From Fidelibacterota bacterium (lineage in GTDB: Bacteria; Fidelibacterota; Marinisomatia; SCGC-AAA003-L08; TS1B11), in the NCBI GenBank assembly GCA_020354025.1, contig CP070638.1, positions 814,006 to 878,005 of the forward strand: a stretch of 64,000 nucleotides of DNA. Reading direction: 5' to 3'. A program made the position numbers and the translations under genes. Shown here piece after piece: positions 1 through 8,206 of this stretch. The notes beneath the pieces are model-generated. The model was not told the DNA's origin. It ran no database searches and worked only from the letters and a program-made list of their open reading frames with translations. The number at the start of each line of letters is the position of its first letter. Within the stretch, counting starts at the first letter, position 1.

Positions 1-2
1 AA

Positions 3-926
3 TCCGCGGCCTCGCTTACCGGAAAGGAAATCACTAGGGCCGCTTCGGGTCCGGTTCGTACGGCGGCGGTGCGGGAGTATTATCCCGGCGACTGCCGCGT
101 CCAGCTTACAGCGTTCCTGTCCGGATACCACCCCCCAGAGGACCTGCCGCGGCCCCTGCACGGTGCGGCACTGCCTCACGCCGGTTGGATGTATTCAGGC
201 CAGGTGGCTGCCCGCACTCTGGCTTGCTTCAAGAACTCGCCAGGACCGGAGACGGTGGTGATCTTCGGTACCCCGCACTATGCTAGTGGCTATGGCCGAA
301 TGCCTTTGATTGATACGGTCAGCCACGCCCTCTATCACGAGGGCCAGTGGGAAACTCCCCTGGGCAACTTGGCGGTGGACAGCGCCTGCGGGGCCGCCGT
401 CCTGGCGGCAGCGGGCGACCTGCTCCGGGCCGATCCCCAGGCCCACCAGTACGAGCACTCCATAGAGGTGCTGACGCCGATGGTGAAGTATTTCTTCCCG
501 GAATCTGCCATCGTGCCCATCCTGGTGCTGCCAGAGACCACGGCCGTTCAACTCGGGGAAGCTGCCGCCCAGGCGGTAAACCAGCTTGGCCGCACCACTA
601 TTTTCCTGGCCTCCAGCGACCTCACCCACTACGGCCCCAAGTTCAGTCAAACGACGGCTGGGACTGGACCAGAAGCCAAGGCCTGGATGGAAAAAAACGA
701 CGGGCTGCTCATAGATGCCCTCTGCCAGGGCAGCGGTGAGGAGATCCTGAATGAGGCCCGGACCAACCTGAACGCCTGCGGGGCGGGAGCCCTGGCGGCC
801 CTGAAAGGGGCTATGAGCGTCCTGGGCGCTCCCCAAGGCCGGCTCATCGAGTATGCCACCAGCTTCGACGCGGAGCCGGAGCCGGTGTTCCGACAGGCTG
901 TGGGGTATGCCGGGGTGGTTTTCTAG
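3..926 (+). CDS. MEMO1-family protein (AmmeMemoRadiSam system protein B), 5' end probably outside window
   Basis: Member of the MEMO family, the B partner of the AMMECR1/MEMO/radical-SAM trio. The fold is that of class III extradiol dioxygenases, but no reaction is established for the bacterial proteins. Family motifs appear in order: EYYPGD, LPHAGWMYSG, QYEHSIEVL, SSDLTHYG and NACGAGAL, which supply the conserved His and Cys set. The first usable start codon is GTG at 69 (285 aa). However, the residues encoded just before it (PVRTAAV) match the family's own N-terminal motif, and the frame is open back to base 3 with no ATG, GTG or TTG. The real start is therefore probably left of the window, possibly as part of a longer or fused protein. 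A PflA-like radical SAM gene lies 21 kb downstream. Confidence 0.85.
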   Translation, partial: SAASLTGKEITRAASGPVRTAAVREYYPGDCRVQLTAFLSGYHPPEDLPRPLHGAALPHAGWMYSGQVAARTLACFKNSPGPETVVIFGTPHYASGYGRMPLIDTVSHALYHEGQWETPLGNLAVDSACGAAVLAAAGDLLRADPQAHQYEHSIEVLTPMVKYFFPESAIVPILVLPETTAVQLGEAAAQAVNQLGRTTIFLASSDLTHYGPKFSQTTAGTGPEAKAWMEKNDGLLIDALCQGSGEEILNEARTNLNACGAGALAALKGAMSVLGAPQGRLIEYATSFDAEPEPVFRQAVGYAGVVF

Positions 927-997
927 CCGCCCGTATTTTGGAAAATCCGTAAAGTAATGACGCGCGGAAACGATTGATATATTAATGAGGTAATAAT

Positions 998-1450
998 ATG
1001 AACACGAAAGCAGCTGTTGATGATTTCCTGGCTCAGCGCAGCCTGGCCGTTGTGGGTGTATCCCGCAGTGGAAAGAAGTTCGGTAATATGGCTTACCGGG
1101 AGCTCAGGGACAAGGGCTACCAGCTTTTCCCCGTCCACCCTGAGGCGGAAGTCCTGGAGGGTGATAAGTGCTACACCGGCTTGAGTGAGCTGCCCGAGCA
1201 GACTGGTGGCGTACTTATTATTGTACCTCCCAATCAGACGGAGCAGGTAGTACGGGATGCCGCTGCCGCCAAGATCCCCCGAGTCTGGATACAGCAGGGG
1301 GCTGAGTCGGAAGAGGCTGTCCGCTTTTGCGAGGAACACGACATGGACGTAGTGGCCGGGGAATGCATCCTCATGTTCGCGGAGCCGCTCAGGTTTTATC
1401 ATAAACCCCACCGCTGGGTCTGGAAGCTGCTGGGAAAGCTGCCGAGATAA
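998..1450 (+). CDS. CoA-binding domain protein (YccU-like)
   Basis: A 150-aa single-domain protein with a Rossmann-like CoA-binding fold, as in the small stand-alone YccU-type proteins related to the succinyl-CoA synthetase alpha N-domain. The N-terminal SLAVVGVSRSGKKFGN matches the nucleotide-binding loop. The central GGVLIIVPPNQTEQVV and the later VWIQQGAESEEAVRFC and VAGECILM are the other family signatures. Length is normal and no signal peptide is seen, so it should be cytosolic. The ATG is preceded by GAGGT at a good distance. The ligand and physiological role of these small proteins are not well defined. The following acetyltransferase gene starts about 40 nt downstream and may be co-transcribed. 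Confidence 0.85.
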   Translation: MNTKAAVDDFLAQRSLAVVGVSRSGKKFGNMAYRELRDKGYQLFPVHPEAEVLEGDKCYTGLSELPEQTGGVLIIVPPNQTEQVVRDAAAAKIPRVWIQQGAESEEAVRFCEEHDMDVVAGECILMFAEPLRFYHKPHRWVWKLLGKLPR

Positions 1451-1452
1451 AA

Positions 1453-1490
1453 GAGTCTAGAGTTTCAAGTTTGGAGTTTGGGAGTCTGGA
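1453..1490 (+). repeat. short degenerate GAGT-rich repeat
   Basis: Between two genes the sequence repeats the word GAGTCTRGAGTTT imperfectly (GAGTCTAG, GAGTTTCAAG, GGAGTTTGGG, GAGTCTGGA). Low-complexity spacers of this sort are often dispersed in genomes. I saw no second copy elsewhere in the window. Confidence 0.35.
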
Positions 1491-1492
1491 AC

Positions 1493-2275
1493 ATGCAAAT
1501 CGTAGACCTGACTGATAATCATAAGCCGCTATATTTCGATTGTTTGGAGGACTGGTCTGAGGAAGTGAAGGAAGCGGGTGATCATAAAGCGACCTGGTAC
1601 GAGAAAATGAAGGATAAGGGGCTCAGGATCAAGTTAGCGGTTGATGACAATGGCGTGGTGGGAGGCATGATTCAGTATGCGCCTATCGAGCATACGTTCG
1701 TTGAGGGGGAGGACATATACTTTATTTATTGCATTTGGGTTCATGGCCATAAAGAGGGGAGGGGCAACTTCCAGAGAAAGGGGATGGGTAAAGCCCTGCT
1801 TCAGGCTGCGGAGACTGACATTAAAGATAGGGGAGGCAAGGGGATTGCCGCCTGGGGGGTTTCGCTGCCGTTCTGGATGAAAGCTTCATGGTACAGGAAA
1901 CAGGGCTACACCAAGGTGGACAAGCAGGGGATTCAGGTCCTATTATGGAAGCCGCTCAGCGATGATGCAAAGCCCCCTCGTTGGGTAGTGGGGAAGAAGA
2001 AGCCGGAAAGCATTCCAGGCAAGGTCGCGGTGGCCGCTTTTCTAAATGGCTGGTGTACGGCCCAGAATATGATTTGCGAGCGAGCCAGGCGAGCGGCGAC
2101 CGAGTTGGGAGATCAGGTTGAGTTTCGAATGATCAATACCTTCGACCGGCAGGTTCATTCCGAGTGGGGGATCACTGATGCCCTGTTCATTGACAGCAAG
2201 CCGGTAAGAACCGGCCCTCCGCCATCATATAAGAAAATAAAGAGGCTCATCGCGAATCGGGTGAAAAGACTCTAG
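1493..2275 (+). CDS. GNAT acetyltransferase with C-terminal YoaP-like domain
   Basis: A two-part protein of about 260 aa. Residues about 1-155 form a GNAT N-acetyltransferase: the acetyl-CoA loop is RKGMGKALLQAAE, followed by GVSLPFWMKASWYRKQGY. Residues about 165-260 match the YoaP-like domain found fused to GNATs in YoaP-type proteins (VAVAAFLNGWCTAQNM, then GPPPSYKKIKR near the C terminus). The substrate is unknown. I place the start at ATG 1493. A TTG at 1478 would add five residues but lies in a repetitive spacer. There is no signal peptide. It is probably transcribed with the CoA-binding gene upstream. Confidence 0.75.
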   Translation: MQIVDLTDNHKPLYFDCLEDWSEEVKEAGDHKATWYEKMKDKGLRIKLAVDDNGVVGGMIQYAPIEHTFVEGEDIYFIYCIWVHGHKEGRGNFQRKGMGKALLQAAETDIKDRGGKGIAAWGVSLPFWMKASWYRKQGYTKVDKQGIQVLLWKPLSDDAKPPRWVVGKKKPESIPGKVAVAAFLNGWCTAQNMICERARRAATELGDQVEFRMINTFDRQVHSEWGITDALFIDSKPVRTGPPPSYKKIKRLIANRVKRL

Positions 2276-2406
2276 CAGCGCTTTCAATATCCCCAGGTGC
2301 AGTGGTTGCCGGGGAAACTACCACACTATAGCCGGTGACTCACACGCAGGAATATGATCGAAAACATAACTCACTTCACCGGGAAAGTGAGATTATATTC
2401 CAGTCC

Positions 2407-2428
2407 GTTTAAACGGTACCGTTTAAAC
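2407..2428. promoter_or_regulatory. perfect 22-bp palindrome upstream of FKBP gene (candidate operator)
   Basis: The two half-sites GTTTAAACGGT and ACCGTTTAAAC form an uninterrupted perfect palindrome, ending 28 bp before the ATG of the FKBP lipoprotein gene. With no loop it is a poor terminator but a good dimeric-regulator site. Each half is itself built around the palindrome GTTTAAAC. The binding factor is unknown. Confidence 0.55.
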
Positions 2429-2456
2429 AGTTCAACTGATGATTAAGAGGAATACT

Positions 2457-2900
2457 ATGCACAATCTTTTCTATATCGTTGCGTCAGGCCTGGGTCTGCT
2501 GCTGATCGCTCACTGCGGTGGCCAACCGGAAGCTGACAAGGCCGGGAGTACCATCGGCCAGGAGATAACGACCAGGTCAGGCTTGAAGTATACAGACCAG
2601 GTCTTAGGCACTGGCCCCTATCCCCAGGCCCGTCAGACCGTTGTCGTACACTACACCGGTCATCTGGAGGACGGCACCAAGTTCGACAGCTCCCTCGATC
2701 GCGGCCAGCCCTTCGTATTCCAGGTTGGCGTTGGCAAGGTGATCAAGGGATGGGACGAAGGCCTGCTGACCATGCGGGTCGGCGGAAAACGCACCCTTAC
2801 GATTCCCCCACACCTAGGCTATGGCCAACGTGGAGCCGGGAATGTGATCCCACCTAATGCTACCCTAATCTTCGATATCGAGCTGCTGGAAATTCGCTAG
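2457..2900 (+). CDS. FKBP-type peptidyl-prolyl isomerase, lipoprotein
   Basis: Prolyl cis-trans isomerase of the FKBP family, predicted to be lipid-anchored in the envelope and to help fold exported proteins. The N terminus is a hydrophobic signal ending in LLLIAHC, an imperfect lipobox. The single FKBP domain (about residues 45-147) shows [38 protein letters not shown], and [11 protein letters not shown] followed by [14 protein letters not shown]. Active-site aromatics (Y, F, D, W, Y, F) appear conserved. I chose ATG 2457 because AAGAGG ends 6 nt before it; the in-frame ATG at 2439 has no ribosome site and would lengthen the signal peptide. A perfect palindrome lies just upstream. Confidence 0.88.
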   Translation: MHNLFYIVASGLGLLLIAHCGGQPEADKAGSTIGQEITTRSGLKYTDQVLGTGPYPQARQTVVVHYTGHLEDGTKFDSSLDRGQPFVFQVGVGKVIKGWDEGLLTMRVGGKRTLTIPPHLGYGQRGAGNVIPPNATLIFDIELLEIR

Positions 2901-3010
2901 TAAGCCACTGCTGCTGCCCGTTTCGGCACCGATCCTGATTATCCCCTGGCTGAGTAGCATACCGGGAATGGCTTCAGGTTGATTCTATTAATGAAACTAG
3001 AGGTTACAAC

Positions 3011-3658
3011 GTGAGAAGCAGAGTTCCGATTGCATTGATAAGGGCTGCGTTCATTGCTATTACAATACCTGTGGGAGTACACGCGGCATGGACCTTTGAA
3101 GCATTTCTCGGCTCGGCCTGGAGCGTACCATCGCCACTAAGCATCCATCAATATGGGGAGGAGCGACTGCATTTCACGGCCAGGTATGCGACCAAGCCTC
3201 TGGTCGAATCACCTTATTATGCATGGCGGATCGCCAAATGGAGCGGCGAGCAGGCCTGGGAGTTCGAACTTGTCCATCACAAACTTTACCTGGAAAATCC
3301 GCCGGATGAAGTGCAGCACTTTGAGGTCTCGCACGGCTATAATCTTATCACCATAAACCGGGTCTGGGTGCGGCGGGGCTTCATCTGGCGGGGGGGCGTC
3401 GGTGTCGTGGCGACGCACCCGGAAACGAAGATCCGTGGGAAAAAGCTCCCCTGGGGGGACGGGCTGAACGGTTTCTATGTTTCGGGGCCTACCATTCAGC
3501 TGGCAATAGGCCGGAAGTTCCCGCTCCGGGGCGGGCTGTTTGCCGTGGTGGAAGGGAAATGGACCGCGTCGTATGCAACTATTCCCGTTCGGGACGGTAA
3601 CGCCTACGTGCCCAACATGGCACTCCACTGGCTCATCGGGCTGGGGTACGATTTCTGA
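3011..3658 (+). CDS. predicted outer-membrane beta-barrel protein, unknown function
   Basis: A 215-aa protein of no family I can name. It begins with a cleavable signal (hydrophobic IALIRAAFIAITIPVGVHA, cleavage likely after VHA). The rest shows alternating hydrophobic and polar strands rich in aromatic residues, and the protein ends in LGYDF. A C-terminal Phe after a beta strand is the usual signature of BamA-dependent outer-membrane barrels. Length would fit an 8-stranded barrel, for example of the lipid A deacylase or acyloxyacyl hydrolase size class, but no catalytic motif is evident and I do not assign one. The start is GTG, preceded by AGAGG at a normal distance. It is flanked by independent genes. 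Confidence 0.6.
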   Translation: MRSRVPIALIRAAFIAITIPVGVHAAWTFEAFLGSAWSVPSPLSIHQYGEERLHFTARYATKPLVESPYYAWRIAKWSGEQAWEFELVHHKLYLENPPDEVQHFEVSHGYNLITINRVWVRRGFIWRGGVGVVATHPETKIRGKKLPWGDGLNGFYVSGPTIQLAIGRKFPLRGGLFAVVEGKWTASYATIPVRDGNAYVPNMALHWLIGLGYDF

Positions 3659-3776
3659 TACAACCGTCGTATAACCTTTCAACATCAGAGGTATTTGAGT
3701 CGCTCGAGTTATTAGAGAGGCAGTGCCGCCAAGTACAGGGGCAGCAATTTCCATCAGTATAAAGGGGAGGCCAACC

Positions 3777-4523
3777 ATGCGAAAGCTGTCATTGTCAATC
3801 AGAATCTATTTCGGCCTGATACTTGCGCTGGCGATCCTAGCGGCTGTCAGCATCTTCCTACCGACCTTCCAGGGGCTGATGCCCCATCAGGAGCTGCCGG
3901 CATCGAAGCCGGTACTGGCCCTGGCCAATGCCGGTATCATGATTTTTCTGTACGGCGGATTAGGCTACCTGGGATACAGCCTGTCGCGGAAGCTGGACTT
4001 CGCAGACATCTGGGATGAAGGCGTCACCAACCAGCAACGGTTCGTCATTCCTGCCCTGATCGGGCTTGGGCTGGGTATCTTCCTGATAGTAGCGGACGCG
4101 GTCTTCAGCCAGTTCCACGACCTGGGACCGCTGCCACACCCATCATTCCCCGCCTCCATCGTAGCCTCAGCCACGGCCGGCATCAGTGAAGAGGTCATAT
4201 TCCGCCTGTTCTTCATCTCGTTTTGGATGTGGCTCGTCTCCCGAGTAATCCTGAAGGGCAGGGGACAGGAACCGGTCTTCTGGATCGTCGCCGTTCTTTC
4301 CGCCCTGGCATTTGCGTTCGGGCATCTACCTGCGACCATGGCATTCTTTGAATTCAGCACAATCGGCGAAGTCCCCCCAGCCCTGCTGGGTGAAATGGTT
4401 CTGCTCAATGGCGTCCTTTCGCTCTTTACCGCATACTATTTCCGGAAGTACGGCTTCCTGGCGCCGGTGGGTATCCACTTCTGGACAGACGTGGTGTGGC
4501 ACGTGGTGTGGGGGGTGATATAG
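3777..4523 (+). CDS. CPBP family intramembrane metalloprotease
   Basis: An integral membrane protein of about 248 aa with roughly 6-8 hydrophobic segments. It belongs to the CPBP (CAAX protease and bacteriocin-processing, Rce1-like) family. The catalytic motifs are clear: SEEVIFRLFF (glutamate pair plus Arg), FAFGHLPA (first His) and HFWTDVVWHV (second His region). Members cleave peptides within membranes, but the substrate here is unknown. ATG 3777 follows AAAGGGGAGG at 6 nt and opens directly into RKLSLSIRIYFGLIL, so it is preferred over upstream in-frame codons at 3723. It looks monocistronic. Confidence 0.85.
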   Translation: MRKLSLSIRIYFGLILALAILAAVSIFLPTFQGLMPHQELPASKPVLALANAGIMIFLYGGLGYLGYSLSRKLDFADIWDEGVTNQQRFVIPALIGLGLGIFLIVADAVFSQFHDLGPLPHPSFPASIVASATAGISEEVIFRLFFISFWMWLVSRVILKGRGQEPVFWIVAVLSALAFAFGHLPATMAFFEFSTIGEVPPALLGEMVLLNGVLSLFTAYYFRKYGFLAPVGIHFWTDVVWHVVWGVI

Positions 4524-4625
4524 CGGGCCGGTATGGCCCGAGACTACAACCGCCGCCGTTGATTGACCTACCGTCCCCCGTCTTCTAAATTCCCCGGGCA
4601 ACTCAATCAGGGGAAGTATGTATGA

Positions 4626-4721
4626 GTGATTTTTACCCAAAAAGCACAGAACTTCTTCTCCGAGCTCAAGCGCCACCGGCTATTCTGGGAGGCGATGGCA
4701 TATGCTGGAGTGGCGTTATAA
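4626..4721 (+). pseudogene. relic of a multidomain-protein N terminus (FFSELKR motif)
   Basis: A 31-codon frame ends in TAA at 4719 and encodes FFSELKRHRLFWEAMAYAG. This matches the conserved N-terminal anchor found in front of one transmembrane helix in many TolB/TPR, adenylate-cyclase or kinase fusion proteins (FFxELKRRxVxRVAxAY). Nothing of the downstream protein remains. An ATG at 4622 is in another frame, so the relic appears both truncated and frameshifted. Confidence 0.4.
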
Positions 4722-4810
4722 CAGCAGCCTACCCTCACTTTCTCCTGCATTGTAATTTCCCGTTAGTTTCCGTCAACAGTTACCGATTCTTCAAGTAAGG
4801 AAAAAGATCC

Positions 4811-6292
4811 ATGTCTTACATCACGCGAGTCGACCACATTCCCGATCCCGACTTCACCCAACCCATTGACTTTCTAGCCTTAGGTCTCTTCCAGGATAAA
4901 GGCCAGCAGGAGAACCATCAGCCGGTGGATGCGGCTCTGGGTGGTCTGATATCCCGGGTACTGGAACGCAAGGATTTCAAGGGCAAGAAGGGCGACCGGT
5001 TGCTGCTGCACCACGACGGCCCGCTGGCGCGGGTAGCGCTGGTGGGTCTGGGCGAGGAGGAAAAGTTTTCGACCGACATAGCCCGTCAGGCGGCGGGCTG
5101 GGCGGTAGGCCTGGCCCGGAAGCACAACCTAGCTGGCTGCGGCCTGCTGACTTTCGAATGTGGTTTGCCGGAAGTGGAGCTCACCCAGGCCATGGCCGAG
5201 GGGCTGATTCTGGGTTCGTACAAGTTCACGGATTTAAAGAAGCCCGAAGAAGAAGCCCGCGAGCTGGAGAACCTGGCACTCTACGGCCCGGTCTCAAAGG
5301 CGGGGCTGGAGCGGGGTATTACTATCGGGACCGGTGTCTGTCTGGCGCGTGACCTGCAGAATAACCCCGCCAACATTATCACTCCCACTCGCCTAGCTGA
5401 AGAAGCCCAGCGCATTGCTAAAGCGGCTGACGTGAAATGCACCGTTTTCGACCGGGAACAGTTCACGAAAATGGGTATGGGAGCCCTAGCGGGTGTGGCC
5501 GCCGGCACCGACCAGCCGCCCAAGTTCATCCTCATCGAGTATACTGGGGGCAAAAGCGGTGAGGCTCCGCTAGCCCTGGTAGGCAAGGGTCTAACTTTCG
5601 ATGCCGGGGGCATCTGCATCAAGCCCTCCGCGAAGATGGACGAGATGAAGTTCGATATGAGCGGGGCCGCAACCGTGCTGGGTATCATGCAGGCAGTGGC
5701 CGAACTTCGCCCGAAGATCAATATCATAGCTGCTATTCCCAGCACCGAGAATTTATTGGGCGGTAGTGCCCAGAAACCGGGTGACATTGTCAAGGCCTAC
5801 AATGGCAAGACCATAGAGGTAATCAATACCGACGCTGAAGGCCGCTTGATCCTAGCCGACGCGCTGTCTTACGTGGTGGACAAATACAAGCCTGCTGCCA
5901 TACTGGACTTCGCCACGCTGACCGGGGCGGTCCTGATCGCCCTGGGGCATCGAGCCAGCGGTCTGATGGGCAACAACGAGCAGCTCATCGAGGAAGTCAA
6001 GCGAGTCTCAGAGCAGACCGGCGAGCGGGTCTGGGAGCTGCCTATGTGGGAGGAGTACTCCGAGGATATCAAATCAAAGGTGGCGGACGTAAAGAACGTT
6101 GGCCAGGACCGGCTGGCGGGAACCGTAGCGGGCGGCGTTTTCCTGCAGGAGTTCGTTAGTGACACCCCGTGGGTGCACCTGGACATTGCCGGTACCGCCT
6201 GGCAGGACAAGGACCAGCCCTACATACCCGGCGGCGGCTCGGGTGTGGCTGTCCGGTTGGTGATCCAGTTAATCCTGGATCGGGCAGAGTGA
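4811..6292 (+). CDS. pepA: leucyl aminopeptidase (M17, PepA type)
   Basis: Cytosolic M17 aminopeptidase that releases N-terminal residues from peptides using two metal ions; members form hexamers. At 493 aa it has the normal length. The N-terminal macro-like domain (about 1-165) precedes the catalytic domain, where the signatures GKGLTFDAGGICIKPS, MKFDMSGAATVLG and NTDAEGRLILADAL supply the metal-binding Lys, Asp and Glu residues and the catalytic Arg. The ATG at 4811 is preceded by AAGGAAAAAG. No signal peptide. The pentapeptide-repeat gene follows after about 80 nt and may be co-transcribed, though nothing connects their functions. Confidence 0.95.
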   Translation: MSYITRVDHIPDPDFTQPIDFLALGLFQDKGQQENHQPVDAALGGLISRVLERKDFKGKKGDRLLLHHDGPLARVALVGLGEEEKFSTDIARQAAGWAVGLARKHNLAGCGLLTFECGLPEVELTQAMAEGLILGSYKFTDLKKPEEEARELENLALYGPVSKAGLERGITIGTGVCLARDLQNNPANIITPTRLAEEAQRIAKAADVKCTVFDREQFTKMGMGALAGVAAGTDQPPKFILIEYTGGKSGEAPLALVGKGLTFDAGGICIKPSAKMDEMKFDMSGAATVLGIMQAVAELRPKINIIAAIPSTENLLGGSAQKPGDIVKAYNGKTIEVINTDAEGRLILADALSYVVDKYKPAAILDFATLTGAVLIALGHRASGLMGNNEQLIEEVKRVSEQTGERVWELPMWEEYSEDIKSKVADVKNVGQDRLAGTVAGGVFLQEFVSDTPWVHLDIAGTAWQDKDQPYIPGGGSGVAVRLVIQLILDRAE

Positions 6293-6373
6293 TAAGCCTT
6301 CTGCCCAAGAATAAATCCAGGATGAATGACATTTCTGAACCCTGATATACTCAGAAAGTTAAAAGGAGATAGA

Positions 6374-6739
6374 ATGAGAAGAGGGATCGTTCAAACGAAA
6401 GAGGCTCCCAGGATGAGTGACAATAAGATGTATTTGCTGCTGCGCGATGAGAAGATCGAGGAATTCAATGCGTTGCATAAGGAAGGTGAAAAATGTGATC
6501 TCGCCGGCCTGGATTTTCGTGGTCTTGACCTGCGAGGCATAGAGACAGACGTAATAGATTTCTCCAACGCCTATTTCCGCCAGGCCAACCTGGCCGGGCT
6601 GAACCTGACGAGCTGCAATCTCGAAGGGGCCAGTATCGGCGGCGCAAATATTTCCGGTACTTACTTCCCCAAGGAGCTCAGTTCCGATGAGATAATGATG
6701 TCGCTCAATACCGGTACCCGAATGCGTTACGGTACCTGA
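6374..6739 (+). CDS. pentapeptide-repeat protein
   Basis: A small protein of about 121 aa with a central pentapeptide-repeat stretch (about residues 45-95): LAGLDFRGLDLRG, then FSNAYFRQANLAGLNLTSCNLEGASIGGANISG, with the A(D/N)LXX periodicity that builds a right-handed quadrilateral beta helix. The C-terminal tail YFPKELSSDEIMMSL and RMRYGT is shared by a family of short pentapeptide proteins of unknown function. Start ATG 6374 has AAGGAG 5 nt upstream; the in-frame ATG at 6326 has none. It lies between pepA and a tRNA gene. Confidence 0.75.
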   Translation: MRRGIVQTKEAPRMSDNKMYLLLRDEKIEEFNALHKEGEKCDLAGLDFRGLDLRGIETDVIDFSNAYFRQANLAGLNLTSCNLEGASIGGANISGTYFPKELSSDEIMMSLNTGTRMRYGT

Positions 6740-6788
6740 AACGATAGCGCCGTTGCCCCGCCCCCTGCCGGAGAGGTAAATTTCTGAT

Positions 6789-6862
6789 GGCGGTGTAGCT
6801 CAGTTGGTTAGAGCAGCGGAATCATAATCCGCGTGTCGGGGGTTCGAGTCCCTCCACCGCTA
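6789..6862 (+). tRNA. tRNA with CAU anticodon (probably elongator Met)
   Basis: Full cloverleaf: acceptor GGCGGTG pairs with CACCGCT (G1-U72 wobble); D-arm GCTC/GAGC; anticodon stem GCGGA/TCCGC with loop ATCATAA (anticodon CAT); T-arm with TTCGAGT; discriminator A. CCA is not encoded. A CAU anticodon leaves Met or Ile2 (lysidine) open. The GGCGGTGTAGCTCAGTTGG start resembles elongator tRNA-Met. Confidence 0.9.
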
Positions 6863-7227
6863 CATTTCCCTGTGCAGAGCAAGCTACTACTACCGACAAA
6901 CCTGTCCCTGCTGCCCGAGAATCAGAATAGATCCCGACAAGCGGGGCGGGGATTTCTGTTTCTGAGGTTTGGGGACGTTATAAGAGGGATTTAGGACGCC
7001 CGCATAATTACTTTGGCTCATGGTTCTCAGGATTTCTTATGGGAGTATTTTAAAATCAGGTAATACTCTCGCGTATGTTTCGCCGTATTTGTCTGGTATG
7101 AATCCAGTATGGATCCCGATTTTCGGAGCCCCGAATCCAAACCGGGACAATTAGTCTCGGTTACCAAGATCGAACACCTTCTCGGATTACGAACCATTTT
7201 AACAGATAAGGAGGCAGTACAGTATCC
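6863..7227. other. intergenic region, 365 bp
   Basis: Apart from the hairpin at 6923-6958 and the AAGGAGG ribosome site near 7208, no gene, repeat or convincing promoter was seen. Confidence 0.5.
6923..6958 (+). terminator. possible terminator hairpin after tRNA
   Basis: An imperfect stem, CAGAATAGATCCCG against CGGGGATTTCTG, sits about 60 nt past the tRNA and is followed by TTTCTGAGG. Mismatches and a weak T-tract make it only a candidate. Confidence 0.35.
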
Positions 7228-8169
7228 ATGCGCATCCTAGTTACCGGTGGAGCAGGATTTATCGGGTCTCACATAGCAGAAAGACTACTGGAGCTTGGGC
7301 ACCATGTAGTTGTTCTGGACGATCTTTCAACCGGTAGAGAGGAAAATATCCCCGGTGGTGTTGAGTTCGTCAAAGGAGACATTACCGACAGGCAGCTCGT
7401 ATCCGAATTAATGGATGACGGCCGGTTCGATGTTGTCAACCATCACGCTGCACAGATGGATGTCCGCAGATCAGTAGAGGATCCTACCTTCGATGCCCGG
7501 GTTAATATCCTAGGGATCCTCAATCTGCTTCAGTGTTCGATTAAAGGGGGGGTGAAAAAGTTCATGTTCGCTTCGACGGGCGGTGCCGTTTACGGCGAGC
7601 AGGCGAGATACCCTGCTGATGAAGACCACCCAACACGGCCTGTTTCACCCTATGGTATCAGTAAACTGGCCGGTGAAGGGTATCTGTTCTATTATCGGAT
7701 TCAATGCGGCCTGCAGACCGTGATCATGCGCTACGCCAATATTTACGGTCCCAGGCAGAATCCTTTTGGTGAAGCCGGGGTGGTGGCCATCTTCTCCCAT
7801 AAGCTAGCGCAGGATGAGCAGGTAACCATCCATGGGGATGGCTTGCAGACCAGAGATTACGTCTACATAGAGGATGTAGTTACAGCTAATCTTCTGGCGT
7901 TAGATAATGCCGATTCTATTACGTTCAACGTAGGGAGCGGTATCGAGACTGATGTGGTGACCCTTTACAAGCACCTGGCGAAGGCGGCGGGTACCGACCT
8001 TCCCCCTCGCCACGGTCCGCCCAAGCCGGGTGAGCAGCGTCGGAGCTCGATTTCTCCGCAATTTGCCTATGAATCGCTTGGGTGGAGGCCAAAGGTGCCC
8101 CTCGCCGAAGGTTTGGCCAGGACCTTTCACTCATTTATCACGGCCGATGGCCGGCAGACAAGTGGGTGA
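7228..8169 (+). CDS. NAD-dependent nucleotide-sugar epimerase/dehydratase
   Basis: Extended short-chain dehydrogenase of the UDP-glucose 4-epimerase type, 313 aa. The Rossmann motif TGGAGFIGS (residues 6-14), the Asp-Asp-Leu-Ser at 31-34 and the catalytic YxxxK (Y142, K146, SPYGISK) are all present, with FASTGGAVYGE carrying the active-site Ser/Thr. The C-terminal half binds the nucleotide sugar, which the sequence does not specify; related proteins act on UDP-glucose/galactose or GDP/dTDP sugars. AAGGAGG lies somewhat far (about 13 nt) upstream of the ATG. It runs convergently to a Wza-like exporter gene, so a role in surface polysaccharide precursors is plausible. Confidence 0.85.
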   Translation: MRILVTGGAGFIGSHIAERLLELGHHVVVLDDLSTGREENIPGGVEFVKGDITDRQLVSELMDDGRFDVVNHHAAQMDVRRSVEDPTFDARVNILGILNLLQCSIKGGVKKFMFASTGGAVYGEQARYPADEDHPTRPVSPYGISKLAGEGYLFYYRIQCGLQTVIMRYANIYGPRQNPFGEAGVVAIFSHKLAQDEQVTIHGDGLQTRDYVYIEDVVTANLLALDNADSITFNVGSGIETDVVTLYKHLAKAAGTDLPPRHGPPKPGEQRRSSISPQFAYESLGWRPKVPLAEGLARTFHSFITADGRQTSG

Positions 8170-8206
8170 CCTGCGGCTTCTACATGGCTCTGCTATAATC
8201 TCGTAA

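Noticed and set aside
195-836. Long antisense frame (213 aa) inside the MEMO gene
   Set aside because: GC-rich third-position shadow; no motif, no ribosome site, fully covered by a conserved gene.
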